From positions 1 to 64,000 of the forward strand of contig JAEDFU010000001.1 of assembly GCA_016297915.1 (NCBI GenBank): a DNA stretch of 64,000 nucleotides. The letters run 5' to 3'. The DNA comes from Clostridia bacterium. Its GTDB lineage: Bacteria > Bacillota > Clostridia > Christensenellales > UBA1242. The translations under genes and the position numbers were made by a program. The notes under the pieces were generated by a model, which saw only the letters and a program-made list of their open reading frames with translations, ran no database searches and was not told where the DNA came from. Numbering within the stretch: position 1 is the stretch's first letter; every line of letters starts with the position of its first letter. This document shows positions 23,344-35,403 of the stretch, piece after piece.

Positions 23344-24474
23344 TTATTTACTAAGTGAATTTATATCTTTGACATAATCCTTGTATCTTGCAAAGCTATC
23401 AGGCTTAATGGAGTTTTTGATTTCCTCTATAGCCTTTTTGTCGGATTTGCTAAGAGCCTTTGGAGTTTCGGCAACAACTGTTACAGATAAGTTGCCATAT
23501 GTCTCTCTATTTAGATACTTAATTCCCTTGCCCTTGAGTTTAAATACAGTATTTGATTGAGTAAGTTCTGGAATTTTGAGAGTAGTAGTTCCCTTTGGAA
23601 GTGGGATTTCAATCTCGCCACCAAGAAGTAGCGTATAAAATGGAACATAAACTTTGAGGCTAAGGTCAAATCCGTCTCTTACGAGAAGTTTGTGAGGTTT
23701 AACCTTGACGATTATATGCAAATCTCCGTCAGCTCCGCCACGCTTGCCACAATTGCCCTTACCACGCATAGTAAGAACTTGACCGTCGTCAATGCCTGCT
23801 GGAATATTAACTGAGATTGTGCTTGTAACTCTCTTGTAGCCGTTTCCGCTACATTCGGCACATTTTTCCTTGATAACCTTACCTATTCCATTACAAGTTT
23901 TGCATGGGCCTTGTCTTATTACTCTGCCAAATAGTGAATTTTCCTGATACCTAACTTGACCAGTTCCGTGACAATCTGTACAGGTTGAATACTCTGTTCC
24001 ATTCTTTGCACCAGTGCCAGAGCAAGCAGAACAAGTCTCATATCTTGTAACGGTTACATCCTTTTTTACACCAAACACAGCTTCCTCAAAGGAAAGAGTA
24101 ATTTGCATCTGCAAATCCTCGCCTCTTGAGCCTGCACTTTGAGTGCTACCGCCACCAAAACCACCAAAGATATTGCCAAAGATGTCTCCAAGGTCACCAA
24201 AGTCGCCAAAACCACCAAAGCCACTTCCGCCAAATCCACCACCAAAGCCTTGTGGTCCAGTACTACTTCCAAATTGGTCGTAGTTGGACTTTTTTTGTGG
24301 GTCGGACAAGCACTCGTAAGCTTCGTTTATTTCTTTGAACTTATCTGCTGCACCGGGATCTTTGTTTACATCTGGGTGATATTTCTTGGCAAGCTTTCTA
24401 TATGCTGATTTGATATCTTCGGAGCTAGCATCTTTGCTAACTCCCAAAATATCATAATAATTCTTGTCTGCCAT
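23344..24474 (-). CDS. dnaJ: Chaperone DnaJ
   Basis: 376 aa type I Hsp40: J domain with HPD (33-35), Gly/Phe-rich linker (about 76-115), four CxxCxGxG zinc repeats (roughly residues 145-215, first read as CSACSGTG) and the C-terminal substrate domains. Stimulates DnaK ATPase. Last gene of the hrcA-grpE-dnaK-dnaJ operon, 14 bp behind dnaK. Confidence 0.98.
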   Translation of the reverse strand: MADKNYYDILGVSKDASSEDIKSAYRKLAKKYHPDVNKDPGAADKFKEINEAYECLSDPQKKSNYDQFGSSTGPQGFGGGFGGSGFGGFGDFGDLGDIFGNIFGGFGGGSTQSAGSRGEDLQMQITLSFEEAVFGVKKDVTVTRYETCSACSGTGAKNGTEYSTCTDCHGTGQVRYQENSLFGRVIRQGPCKTCNGIGKVIKEKCAECSGNGYKRVTSTISVNIPAGIDDGQVLTMRGKGNCGKRGGADGDLHIIVKVKPHKLLVRDGFDLSLKVYVPFYTLLLGGEIEIPLPKGTTTLKIPELTQSNTVFKLKGKGIKYLNRETYGNLSVTVVAETPKALSKSDKKAIEEIKNSIKPDSFARYKDYVKDINSLSK

Positions 24475-24488
24475 TATACTGCCTTTTA

Positions 24489-26853
<2,365 letters not shown>

Positions 26854-26863
26854 CTTTTCTCCT

Positions 26864-27907
26864 TTACTTTAGGTCTTTTTCTATTTGGTTTATTTCCTCG
26901 GTGATATATTTGAGTGCTGATGCAATTCTATAATAATCAAGTCTTTGTGGCCCAACCACGCCAACTGACGCAACTACGCCATTTTTTAGGCTATAATTTG
27001 CTTTGATTATGCTATAATCGCTAAATTCCCCCGAACTATCATCACCAATGGAATATGTTATTTCGTTGTTGGATGTATTGTCTATGTCCTTGATAAGTTT
27101 AGAAATTTTTTCCTCATTTTCAACAAGGTTCATAAACTTTTTTGCCGAACTTATATCTTTGTACTCAGGATTTTCAAGCAAATTGGACATATTTGAATGT
27201 GTCTTAAAATTATGCGACGAATAAGTCTTGAGTGTATCAGTTATAAATTCAAAAAACTCTTGAAAATACTTAATTTGATTTTTGAACAAACTATTGTAAT
27301 AATCAAAGTTTGAGATAATGTCGCAAATTGGCTTGTTATATAGATTAGTAGTCAAAAACTTGCTTGCATCCTTGCAATTCTCCTCAGATATCTTATCTGG
27401 CAAGTTAATTGTATTATTAATAATTCCAGCATCGGTCTGAACCAAGACTAACGCTTGACCTGTGATTAATGGAATAATATTAATACCCTTAACGCATAGC
27501 ATTGATGCATTTTGCATTTCGATAAATGTTGGAAGTTTGAGAACCTCACTAACATTTTTGGCAAGTCCGTCAACAACATCGAGTATGAAGTTACTGCGTC
27601 TTACAAACTTATTTTTGATATCATCAACTACTCTACTATCAAACTTGCGAGACTTAAGTAGGCTATCTACATAAAATTTGTAACCCTTGGATGTTGGAAT
27701 CCTGCCTCCAGATGTATGCAATTGTTTGAGATATCCCATCTCCTCCAATGCATTAAGTTCGTTTCGAAGAGTTGCTGAACTAAGTTCGCTAAACACATTG
27801 CTCTGCACACTACTAGATGTTATTGGCATCGCATTATCAATGTAATTGCCAACAGAATTAAGCAAAATATCTCTTTTTCTATCACTTAAATTATAGTTAT
27901 CAGACAT
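26864..27907 (-). CDS. hrcA: Heat-shock repressor HrcA
   Basis: 347 aa from ATG 27907, 5 nt after GGAGGT; a GTG one codon before is less well placed. Winged-helix N-terminus (LSDRKRDILLNSVGNYID..PITSS..ATLRNELNALEEMGYL) and the HrcA dimer domain with a C-terminal VGVVGPQRLDYYR. Binds CIRCE to repress its own operon and depends on GroEL for activity in Bacillus. First gene of the operon; CIRCE lies 36 nt upstream. Confidence 0.97.
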   Translation of the reverse strand: MSDNYNLSDRKRDILLNSVGNYIDNAMPITSSSVQSNVFSELSSATLRNELNALEEMGYLKQLHTSGGRIPTSKGYKFYVDSLLKSRKFDSRVVDDIKNKFVRRSNFILDVVDGLAKNVSEVLKLPTFIEMQNASMLCVKGINIIPLITGQALVLVQTDAGIINNTINLPDKISEENCKDASKFLTTNLYNKPICDIISNFDYYNSLFKNQIKYFQEFFEFITDTLKTYSSHNFKTHSNMSNLLENPEYKDISSAKKFMNLVENEEKISKLIKDIDNTSNNEITYSIGDDSSGEFSDYSIIKANYSLKNGVVASVGVVGPQRLDYYRIASALKYITEEINQIEKDLK

Positions 27908-27942
27908 CACGCACCTCCGTTAGCAATATGATTTTTTGTTTG

Positions 27943-27969
27943 TTAGCACTCTACATCTTAGATTGCTAA
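27943..27969 (-). promoter_or_regulatory. CIRCE operator
   Basis: TTAGCACTC-N9-GATTGCTAA on the plus strand, one mismatch from the consensus 9-9-9 inverted repeat (GAGTGCTAA). It overlaps the expected start point between the promoter and hrcA. Confidence 0.95.
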
Positions 27970-27973
27970 CCAT

Positions 27974-28002
27974 ATTCTAGTTTAATTATATGCACAAGTC
28001 AA
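27974..28002 (-). promoter_or_regulatory. sigma-A promoter of hrcA-grpE-dnaK-dnaJ
   Basis: On the minus strand TTGACT (27997-28002), 17 bp, TAGAAT (27974-27979), directly abutting CIRCE. Confidence 0.88.
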
Positions 28003-28142
28003 GTGTTTTATGACAAAAATTTGAAATTTTTTGAAAATTTTTTCAAAGATTAATTCAATTTGCAAAAAATCAAAAAATCAACAAGATTTTGTATTCGCCA
28101 AAAAAACAACAGCACTAGGATAAAATTTGTATTTTTCCAATA

Positions 28143-28165
28143 AAAGTCTAGTAACCCAAGACTTT
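28143..28165. terminator. Weak hairpin in the hemW-hrcA gap
   Basis: 7-bp stem AAAGTCT/AGACTTT with a 9-nt loop. The plus strand has TTTTTT after it; on the minus strand it could end hemW transcripts but the T run is interrupted. Nothing else is visible in 28003-28270. Confidence 0.35.
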
Positions 28166-28270
28166 TTTGGCTTTTTGTAACTTTATCTTAATGATGTTGT
28201 TTAAAAGATATTTATTTTGATTATTTAGTATATATTATTGATTACTTTTTAATTACTTTGAATTTTTGCA

Positions 28271-29398
28271 TTAACTCACAAGTTCCAAAATAATTTTGTT
28301 AAGTACTGTAAATCCCAAATCTGTAGGCACGAGTTTGTTATAGACTAGATTTACAAAACCTCCAGCCATGAGGCTTCCTATAGTATTTTGCTTGGATTTG
28401 AGAAGATCGATTTTAAATATCTTTTTGATTTCGTCTAGGTCTATTCCAAACTTGGTTCTAAGCCCAAGCATTATAGTCTCCTCAAATCTTTCTTGAAGAC
28501 CAATTTTTTCTTTGTTTTCAACAAAGGATTTTTCGCTTGCGCACTTAATATATGATTCTATGTCCTTATAATTAGAATATCTTATATTATTATAGAACCC
28601 ATGTGCACCTGCACCAAATCCTAAATACTCACCCATTTGCCATGTATGCAAATTGTGTTTGCACTCAAATCCCCTCTTGGCAAAATTACTTACTTCGTAT
28701 CTACTATAGCCTTTGTGTTTGAGATAATCATAAGCAAATTTGTACATACCTAGGCTTTTTTCTTCCTTAGGCAATTTGACTTCGTTATTTTCAAGCATAG
28801 CACATAGTTTAGTTTCTTTTTCAACAATAAGCGAATAAACACTTATGTGTGTGCAATTGAGTTTTGTGACCAAATTAAGCGTATTTTTGACATCGCTAAC
28901 TTTTTGGCGAGGGAGACCTATGAGGCAATCTGTATTGATATTATTAATCCCTGCGTCTCTAATTATTGATATTGCATTGATATAATCTTTTTTGGTGTGA
29001 GCTCTGCCTATGAGTTTAAGCAGTTTGTCACTTGCGGACTGCAGTCCAATGCTAACTCTATTTATTCCTGCCTCTTTCCACTCTCTAACTTTGGACGCTG
29101 TCACTGAATTTGGATTACACTCAATTGTGATTTCGGCATCACTATCTATCAAAAAAGATTTTTGCAACTCACTAAGTAAAGTTGATATACATCCGTCAAA
29201 CATAAAAGACGGAGTACCACCACCTATAAATATAGTATCAACAAGCAGCTTTGGATTTTTGTACAAATTAATTTCACGAATAAGAGCCTTTAAGTACTCC
29301 TGTTGCAAATCATTTTTGTCCGAATAAGAATTAAAGTTGCAGTAGTTACATTTGCTAGCACAAAATGGAAAATGTACATAAATTCCAACACTTTTCAT
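28271..29398 (-). CDS. hemW: Radical-SAM heme chaperone / coproporphyrinogen oxidase-like HemW
   Basis: 375 aa from the ATG 2 nt after the lepA stop. IYVHFPFCASKCNYCNF holds the CxxxCxxC cluster (Cys13, 17, 20) followed by the HemW-type Asn rather than the extra Cys of true HemN (CxxxCxxCxC). Then GGGTPSF, SIGLQSASD and the C-terminal HemN domain. HemW inserts heme into respiratory enzymes; in anaerobes the role is unclear. The lepA-hemW order upstream of hrcA is conserved in Firmicutes. Confidence 0.95.
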   Translation of the reverse strand: MKSVGIYVHFPFCASKCNYCNFNSYSDKNDLQQEYLKALIREINLYKNPKLLVDTIFIGGGTPSFMFDGCISTLLSELQKSFLIDSDAEITIECNPNSVTASKVREWKEAGINRVSIGLQSASDKLLKLIGRAHTKKDYINAISIIRDAGINNINTDCLIGLPRQKVSDVKNTLNLVTKLNCTHISVYSLIVEKETKLCAMLENNEVKLPKEEKSLGMYKFAYDYLKHKGYSRYEVSNFAKRGFECKHNLHTWQMGEYLGFGAGAHGFYNNIRYSNYKDIESYIKCASEKSFVENKEKIGLQERFEETIMLGLRTKFGIDLDEIKKIFKIDLLKSKQNTIGSLMAGGFVNLVYNKLVPTDLGFTVLNKIILELVS

Positions 29399-29399
29399 A

Positions 29400-31196
29400 T
29401 TAATCAATCTTAAGAATTGAGATAAACGCCTCGCTAGGAATTTCTACCGAACCGATTTTTCTCATTCTCTTTTTTCCTTTCTTTTGTTTTTCGAGTAACT
29501 TTCGTTTACGAGTAATATCTCCGCCGTAGCACTTTGCAAGCACATCTTTTCGTAGAGCCTTGATAGTCTCTCTTGCAATAACCTTGTTACCAATCGCTGC
29601 TTGGATTGGAACTTCAAACAACTGTCTAGGGATAACATCTTTGAGTTTTTCGGCAATCGCTCTGCCTCTTTCGTACGCTTTGTCTTTGTGCACAATAAGG
29701 CTTAGAGCATCGCAAACCTCACCATTGAGCAGGATATCCAATTTGACAAGGCTACTCTCCTCATAACCTATTATCTCATAATCTAAACTTGCATAACCTC
29801 TTGATCTAGACTTGAGTTCATCAAAAAAGTCAAAAATAATCTCATTAAGAGGCATTTTGTATATAAGTTGACATCTGCTGGAGTCGATGTACTGAAGGTC
29901 TAGATGCACGCCTCTTTTTTCCTGACACAATTTCATAAGTTCGCCAACATAGTCCGGAGGAGTAAAAATATTTACTCTCACCATTGGCTCTTCCATTTTG
30001 GCAATGCTTTGGGTCTCTGGCATATCTGCTGGATTGCTTATGCTTAGCACTTCGCCATTGGTCTTGGTTATTAGATAATTTACAGTTGGCGCGGTCGTGA
30101 TTAAATCCAAATCAAACTCTCTCTCAAGTCTCTCTTGGATAATCTCCATGTGAAGAAGTCCCAAAAATCCACATCTAAAGCCAAAACCCAAGGCTTGAGA
30201 AACCTTAGGAACATACTCCAAAGACGCATCATTTAGTTTTAACTTTTCGAGCGCATCCTTAAGATCGTTGTATTTATCTCCCTCAACGCAAAAAATTCCA
30301 CTAAACACAACTGGTTTGACTTCTTTGTATCCAGGCAAAGCTTGTTTGCATGGATTTGTTGCGTCAGTAATAGTATCGCCTACTTTGGTTTCAGAAACAT
30401 TCTTGATACTAGCACAGATATATCCAACATCGCCAGCTAGCAACTCTTCCACCTCGCAAGGCTTAGGAGTAAATATCCCAACTTCGGTTACATCAAATTC
30501 CTTGCCAGTTGTCCAGAACTTGATTTTGCTATTCTTTTTGACCTTGCCGTCTACAATTCTAACCAAGCATACAGCACCCTTGAAATTATCATAATAACTA
30601 TCAAAGATAAGTGCCGAAAGTGGTGCATTTTCGTCACCCCTTGGGCACGGAACTGACTTGACAATCATGCTCAAAACTTCTCCAATGTTTGTTCCGCACT
30701 TAGCACTAACGCAAGGCACATCGTCAGCAGGAAGTCCTATTACATCCTCAATTTCTTTTTTGGTTTTTTCGATATCTGCACTTGGAAGATCAATTTTGTT
30801 GATAACAGGCAAGATTTCCAAATTATTGTCTAACGCCAAATATACATTCGCAAGAGTCTGAGCCTCAACGCCTTGAGATGCATCTACAATAAGTATCGCA
30901 CCCTCACATGCAGCAAGTGATCTTGAAACCTCGTAAGTAAAGTCCACATGTCCTGGGGTATCAATAAGATTGAGAGTAAACTGCTCACCATTGTAATTGT
31001 ACTTCATGGTTGTTGGAGTAAGTTTGATTGTAATACCCCTTTCTTTTTCTATATCCATACTGTCCAAAACTTGTTCAGTTAGGTCTCTTTTTGCAACTGT
31101 GCCAGTCTCTTCGAGTAGTCTATCTGCTAGTGTACTTTTGCCATGATCGATGTGAGCCACAATGCAAAAGTTTCGAATTTTAGCTTGTCTTGACAT
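29400..31196 (-). CDS. lepA: Elongation factor 4 (LepA)
   Basis: 598 aa, standard. Ribosome back-translocase GTPase: AHIDHGKST (G1), DTPGHVD (G3), NKID (G4), EF-G-like domains II, III and V, and the LepA-specific C-terminal domain ([43 protein letters not shown]). AGGAG precedes ATG; promoter at 31230-31258. Confidence 0.98.
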   Translation of the reverse strand: MSRQAKIRNFCIVAHIDHGKSTLADRLLEETGTVAKRDLTEQVLDSMDIEKERGITIKLTPTTMKYNYNGEQFTLNLIDTPGHVDFTYEVSRSLAACEGAILIVDASQGVEAQTLANVYLALDNNLEILPVINKIDLPSADIEKTKKEIEDVIGLPADDVPCVSAKCGTNIGEVLSMIVKSVPCPRGDENAPLSALIFDSYYDNFKGAVCLVRIVDGKVKKNSKIKFWTTGKEFDVTEVGIFTPKPCEVEELLAGDVGYICASIKNVSETKVGDTITDATNPCKQALPGYKEVKPVVFSGIFCVEGDKYNDLKDALEKLKLNDASLEYVPKVSQALGFGFRCGFLGLLHMEIIQERLEREFDLDLITTAPTVNYLITKTNGEVLSISNPADMPETQSIAKMEEPMVRVNIFTPPDYVGELMKLCQEKRGVHLDLQYIDSSRCQLIYKMPLNEIIFDFFDELKSRSRGYASLDYEIIGYEESSLVKLDILLNGEVCDALSLIVHKDKAYERGRAIAEKLKDVIPRQLFEVPIQAAIGNKVIARETIKALRKDVLAKCYGGDITRKRKLLEKQKKGKKRMRKIGSVEIPSEAFISILKID

Positions 31197-31229
31197 ATTT
31201 CTCCTAAAAACATTTAAAATTACTATATG

Positions 31230-31258
31230 ATTATATATTAATTACCAAAGTTAAGCAA
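31230..31258 (-). promoter_or_regulatory. sigma-A promoter of lepA-hemW
   Basis: On the minus strand TTGCTT (31253-31258), 17 bp, TATAAT (31230-31235). Confidence 0.75.
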
Positions 31259-31517
31259 TAAAAATTTTAAAATTAAAAAAATTTTCAAAAAAGTGCCAAA
31301 AATGCTTTATAAAAACAATATTTTTTGTTAAAATAAATAAAACATGTGGGTTTTTTGGACAATTTTGGCAAAATACATAACCTAAATTGGTGGTTTTTTG
31401 TACTTAATAAAAAATCCTAGTCATAGATTTATGTAAAATAGTTACAAATCTATTTTCCCCTTAACTCGTATCAAAAAGACATTCTTTTTTGAAAATCTAA
31501 AAGTTTGTGGTTTAATT
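31259..31517. other. Non-coding gap between divergent lepA and the GDPD-like gene
   Basis: Very AT-rich, with no ORF, RNA or clear hairpin. The promoter of the plus-strand gene pair must lie here but I cannot pick a convincing -35/-10. Confidence 0.5.
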
Positions 31518-32390
31518 ATGAAAAAAAATTTAGTTCAAATTGAAGATAATGGTGAATTATCTTTTGATAAATACAAAAACAACATAAATGCTTTTATCAA
31601 AGCAAAACAAATAGACAAACTAAAATTACAACCAGATTATTTTGAGATAACAAATAATTATTGGATTGTAGACAAATATATTGCAAAAAGTGGACAAGTC
31701 ACTGTTGAAAATTTCCCCAACACTCTATCCGCTTACGCACATGCAATTAAGGAAGGCTATGCACTTTGTATTCCTGTTCAAATTTTGGACGATGACAGCA
31801 TAGTTTGTTTTTCGCACAAAAACTTATCCAAAGTGTTGTCAACAACTAGCGGATACCTAAACAAACTTTCACTCAAGGAACTCAAGAGCCTTAGTTTAAA
31901 CGAGCAAAACGAAACTGTCCCTACTCTTGACGAAGCTCTTGATTTTATAGCAAACAAGACACCAATTATTATCGAAATTAATAATGACGGAATGATAGGT
32001 AAATTTGAGGACAAAGTTTTGGCATCACTCCAAAAATACATCTCCAAATATAACTGCTACTATAATGTGGCAATAATGAGTATTAACCCATATACTTTGC
32101 AGTATTTTTATCAAAACTTCCCTTTCATTACTAGAATATTAAAAAGCGGAAACTTCCAGAGCAAAATGTTTGGTTCAATCCCAACAAGAAAGCTCAAAAA
32201 ACTCAAATTCTACAAAATTACTCATGCAGACTTTATCTGCTACTCACAAGAATTACTACCTACAAGAGCTGTAAGCAAGCATAAGCCTGTGGGAATTATC
32301 GCCGATTGCGTGATAAGTCAAGCCAAGTATTTGGAAGTCGCGCCATATGCAGATAATATAATTTTTAGCGGATTTAGACCTAAAATTTAG
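31518..32390 (+). CDS. Degenerate glycerophosphodiester phosphodiesterase-like protein
   Basis: 290 aa. From residue 58 it follows the GDPD barrel: VENFPNTLSAYAHAIKEGY (for PENT..A...A...G), ILDDDSIVCFSHKNLSKV (for T.DG.VVV.HD..L.R), LSLKELKSLSL, VPTLDEALDF, IIIEINND, ending in a GIIADC region. But the active site is altered: the first HR pair is Lys-Ser (AKSGQ), the metal Glu-x-Asp after the Gly is missing (CIPVQ), and HD is HK. So it is probably not catalytic. About 55 extra residues precede the domain. It has no signal peptide and a weak ribosome site. It is 8 bp from the kinase-like gene, likely one operon. Confidence 0.65.
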   Translation: MKKNLVQIEDNGELSFDKYKNNINAFIKAKQIDKLKLQPDYFEITNNYWIVDKYIAKSGQVTVENFPNTLSAYAHAIKEGYALCIPVQILDDDSIVCFSHKNLSKVLSTTSGYLNKLSLKELKSLSLNEQNETVPTLDEALDFIANKTPIIIEINNDGMIGKFEDKVLASLQKYISKYNCYYNVAIMSINPYTLQYFYQNFPFITRILKSGNFQSKMFGSIPTRKLKKLKFYKITHADFICYSQELLPTRAVSKHKPVGIIADCVISQAKYLEVAPYADNIIFSGFRPKI

Positions 32391-32398
32391 GAGACCAT

Positions 32399-32953
32399 AT
32401 GTCAAAAAAGCAAATTGTTATAATCGAAGGCCCTAGCGGAGTCGGCAAAGATACGATTATAGCCGAACTAATTTCTAGATACCCTGATAGATTTGGAAAA
32501 CCAATAAATGCGACCACTAGACCAATGCGAGAAAATGAAAGTCAAAATAACCCATACCTATTTTTAACAGAAGATGAGTTTTTAAAAAAGCGTGCTAGTG
32601 GTGAGATTTTTGAACATACCATGCGTCACGGAACTTATAGAGGCATGCGAAAATCAAGTTTTGATAGCGTCCTAAATAGCGGAAAAATTGCACTTAGAGA
32701 CTGTGATGTAAATGGACTAAATGCTATCAAAAAAATATATGGCGACAAAGTTACTAGCATATTTTTGACAGCACCTAAGGAAGAAATCAAAAAGCGTTTT
32801 GAAAGTAGAAACGAGCCAAAAGAATCCATGGAAGCACGACTTAAGGACTATGATAGTTACATTGAAAATGCAAAGTTCTTTGAACATGTAATCGAAAACA
32901 TGGATATAGACCAAACAGTCGAGCAAATCCTAAAGATTTTGGAAGAAGAATAA
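32399..32953 (+). CDS. Guanylate kinase-like protein (divergent)
   Basis: 184 aa. P-loop EGPSGVGKDT (10-19), TTRPMRENE (GMP-binding arginines), a GEIFEHTMRHGTYRG segment where guanylate kinases have E..G..YG, and ALRDCDVNGL in place of the usual D-x-D-V-Q-G. Canonical Gmk uses GKGT and YYGT, so the substrate may differ, or this is a fast-evolving Gmk standing in for the copy normally beside rpoZ. AGGAG precedes the ATG. Terminator follows. Confidence 0.75.
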   Translation: MSKKQIVIIEGPSGVGKDTIIAELISRYPDRFGKPINATTRPMRENESQNNPYLFLTEDEFLKKRASGEIFEHTMRHGTYRGMRKSSFDSVLNSGKIALRDCDVNGLNAIKKIYGDKVTSIFLTAPKEEIKKRFESRNEPKESMEARLKDYDSYIENAKFFEHVIENMDIDQTVEQILKILEEE

Positions 32954-32988
32954 AAAAAAGTGTCAGACATTAATCTGACATTTTTTTT
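32951..32988. terminator. Bidirectional terminator after the guanylate-kinase-like gene
   Basis: A 7-bp stem TGTCAGA/TCTGACA (32961-32967/32974-32980) has eight Ts on the plus side and an A run on the other, between convergent genes. Confidence 0.88.
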
Positions 32989-32989
32989 A

Positions 32990-33655
32990 TTAATTTTGAC
33001 TATTTTGATTTTGTTTAGCTATAAGTTCGTCATATAGTTTTGCTTTTTCGATAAGCATCGCATATTCCTTTTTGGAAACTTTTACCATGCTATCGTCCTC
33101 AATGAGAGCCCCTGCTATTATTCTCTTTGCTAGAACTTTGAGAACTATTACACCTACAAGAGCAACTAATATAAGTGTAACAAGCCAAGCCCAAACTTTG
33201 GAAATATCCAAAACTCCAAATATAAGTAGTGTTGCAAATACATCAAGAACTCCTACGATTATGTATACAATAATCTGAATTGCAAGATGGGATTTGCCAA
33301 GATCAAGCCCAGACGATACTATTATATTAAATAATACCGAAATAAGACCCAAAGTAATTGTAATATTGCTTATAGTATTGTTTTTGACATTTAACCAACT
33401 AGTTAGTATTATAAGAAATACCGCACCAGTAATTAGTCCAAAAGAGACCCAACCAAGTGTTTTATTTTTGATAGTCATATTCAAACTATTGATTGCAAAG
33501 AAGCCACCAACAGCTAGCGAACCCAAAGTCAAAAAAACTTTAAGTTTGTTATCTCCAAGCAAATCAAGACCAAATAACCAAAAAATCAAAAGCAAAGATA
33601 GTAACGCAGTAAATACTATAGTTACAATTGACAAAATTTTTCGTGTTTTTTCCAT
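32990..33655 (-). CDS. Membrane protein of unknown function, 221 aa
   Basis: About six hydrophobic segments (near 8-30, 40-58, 68-87, 98-116, 124-147, 152-173) and a cytosolic charged C-terminal helix (KVSKKEYAMLIEKAKLYDELIAKQ) that may form a coiled coil. No recognised domain. Strong AAGGAG before the ATG. Single gene between terminators. Confidence 0.75.
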   Translation of the reverse strand: MEKTRKILSIVTIVFTALLSLLLIFWLFGLDLLGDNKLKVFLTLGSLAVGGFFAINSLNMTIKNKTLGWVSFGLITGAVFLIILTSWLNVKNNTISNITITLGLISVLFNIIVSSGLDLGKSHLAIQIIVYIIVGVLDVFATLLIFGVLDISKVWAWLVTLILVALVGVIVLKVLAKRIIAGALIEDDSMVKVSKKEYAMLIEKAKLYDELIAKQNQNSQN

Positions 33656-33689
33656 AAACCTTCTCCTTATTTTTTAAATATGTTACCAT

Positions 33690-33740
33690 ATAAAAAACAA
33701 AAAGCCAAACAAATAAGCAAGTAAATGCCTACCTTGTTTG
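33690..33740 (-). terminator. Possible terminator of rarA-mazG
   Basis: Outer stem CAAACAA/TTGTTTG (33706-33712/33734-33740) followed on the minus strand by a T-rich run. The inner loop is 21 nt, so it is not strong. Confidence 0.4.
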
Positions 33741-33754
33741 ACATTTTTTTACAA

Positions 33755-34042
33755 TTATTTATCAGATTTTTCAAAGTATCTTTTTAACTTTTGCTCACGA
33801 ACAGCATTGACCTTGTCGACACCAAAAATGTTTTGCATCTGCTCGCAAGTATTCAATACATCAGCAATCTCCTCAACAATATTATCTTTGATAGTGTTTT
33901 CTTTTTCACTGCCTTTGTATCTTAAAAATTTTGACAATGCCTTAGTAAGTTCGCTCATTTCCTCAATGCACAAGATTATTTCTTTTTCAACTCCATTAAT
34001 CTTGATAAACTCGTCATAATACTTTTGATACTTTAAATCCAT
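33755..34042 (-). CDS. MazG-like nucleotide pyrophosphohydrolase
   Basis: 95 aa all-helical NTP-PPase: CIEEMSEL carries the ExxE metal motif (Glu27/Glu28, Glu31) and NIVEEIADVLN the ExxD (Glu58, Asp61). Single-domain MazG-like enzymes clear non-canonical or excess NTPs. It is 11 bp behind rarA. GAGGG before the ATG. Confidence 0.85.
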   Translation of the reverse strand: MDLKYQKYYDEFIKINGVEKEIILCIEEMSELTKALSKFLRYKGSEKENTIKDNIVEEIADVLNTCEQMQNIFGVDKVNAVREQKLKRYFEKSDK

Positions 34043-34053
34043 AAAACCCTCAA

Positions 34054-35340
34054 TTATTTGTTATACTTATCTTTTTTTCGAATGAGACCTTTTTCTCTGC
34101 CATTCTCTTTAGGAATATAATACCTCTTGTCTTTTAGCTCGTCCGGAAGATATTGTTGTTTGCAATAACCACCAAAGTCGTGTGGATATTTATACGCTCC
34201 ATGTCCGTCATTATACCCTGTTGGATGATTTTTTAGATGATTTGGCACTCTTGCATTTTTATACAACTCAGCATCGCTCCTTGCACTATTCATAGCCAAG
34301 TAAACCGAATTGCTTTTTTCTGCCTCACATATATAGATTATTGCATGAGTAAGAGTTAGATTGCATTCTGGAAGTCCAAGCTTTTCACACGAAGTCAAAG
34401 CAGATATTGCAATTAGCAAAGCATTGCTATCAGCCATTCCAATATCTTCGCTTGCGTGAGCGATAAGGCGTCTAGCAATAATACATGGATCATATCCAGA
34501 CAGCAATAATTTTTGACAATAAAATATTGCTGCATCAGTATCACTACCTCTTAGCGACTTACAAAAAGCAGATAGAATATCATAAGAAGTATTTTCGTCA
34601 AGAGCAATATTCCCCTTTTGCAAGCAGTCAATAATAGTTTGCTTATCAATGACGATTTTGCCGTCCTTATTGGGTGGAGTTGTTGTCACCGCAAATTCAA
34701 GAGCATTAAAGCAACTACGCAAGTCTCCTGAGCAGTTATAAGCCAAAAACTTAATATCCTCTTCCGAAATCTCAACATCTAGATTTCCAAGCCCTCTTGT
34801 CTTATCCTTGAGTGCTCTATTTATCGCCAAAATCTCATCCTTGACACTGAGAGGTTTAAACTCAAAAACTTTGCATCTACTAACAATAGCTCTGGTCATA
34901 GAAATATAAGGATTCTCTGTAGTAGACCCAATAAAAGTAATGTAACCTTTTTCGATAGCCTCCAAAACACAATCACTCTGAGCCTTGCTCCACCTATGAC
35001 ACTCATCAAGCAACAAATATGTCTTTGTGCCATAAAGTTCCAAATTAACTTTTGCCTCATCAATAATCGCCTTGGCATCTCCAACACCAGAACTTACAGC
35101 ATTTAGTTTTTTGAATATACCATTACAAGTGCTAGCAATAATATTTGCTATAGTCGTCTTGCCACATCCGGGAGGACCCCAAAATATACATGACCCCATA
35201 GAATCATTTTCAATCGCTCTAACCAAAAAGCTATTACGATAGATAAGATGCTCTTGACCTACAAACTCACCAAGAGTATTTGCTCTCATCCTATCTGCTA
35301 GAGGCGAATATTTTTTTAAATTACCTTCAAACATATCCAT
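34054..35340 (-). CDS. rarA: Replication-associated recombination ATPase RarA (MgsA)
   Basis: 428 aa AAA+ protein. Walker A GPPGCGKT (55-62), Walker B LLLDECHRW (109-117), sensor SSTENP-type FIGSTTENPY, and the MgsA C-terminal segment SEDIGMADSNALLIA..NHLKNHPTGYNDGHGAYKYPHDFGGY shape. Acts at stalled forks, related to clamp loaders. AGGAAAT before the ATG; promoter 35 bp upstream. Confidence 0.96.
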   Translation of the reverse strand: MDMFEGNLKKYSPLADRMRANTLGEFVGQEHLIYRNSFLVRAIENDSMGSCIFWGPPGCGKTTIANIIASTCNGIFKKLNAVSSGVGDAKAIIDEAKVNLELYGTKTYLLLDECHRWSKAQSDCVLEAIEKGYITFIGSTTENPYISMTRAIVSRCKVFEFKPLSVKDEILAINRALKDKTRGLGNLDVEISEEDIKFLAYNCSGDLRSCFNALEFAVTTTPPNKDGKIVIDKQTIIDCLQKGNIALDENTSYDILSAFCKSLRGSDTDAAIFYCQKLLLSGYDPCIIARRLIAHASEDIGMADSNALLIAISALTSCEKLGLPECNLTLTHAIIYICEAEKSNSVYLAMNSARSDAELYKNARVPNHLKNHPTGYNDGHGAYKYPHDFGGYCKQQYLPDELKDKRYYIPKENGREKGLIRKKDKYNK

Positions 35341-35374
35341 AATTATATTTCCTAATTACATTAAATACACTATT

Positions 35375-35403
35375 ATTTTAGCACATTTAATTTTTGCAAT
35401 CAA
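35375..35403 (-). promoter_or_regulatory. sigma-A promoter of rarA (extended -10)
   Basis: On the minus strand TTGATT (35398-35403), 17 bp, TGC-TAAAAT (-10 at 35375-35380). Confidence 0.75.
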
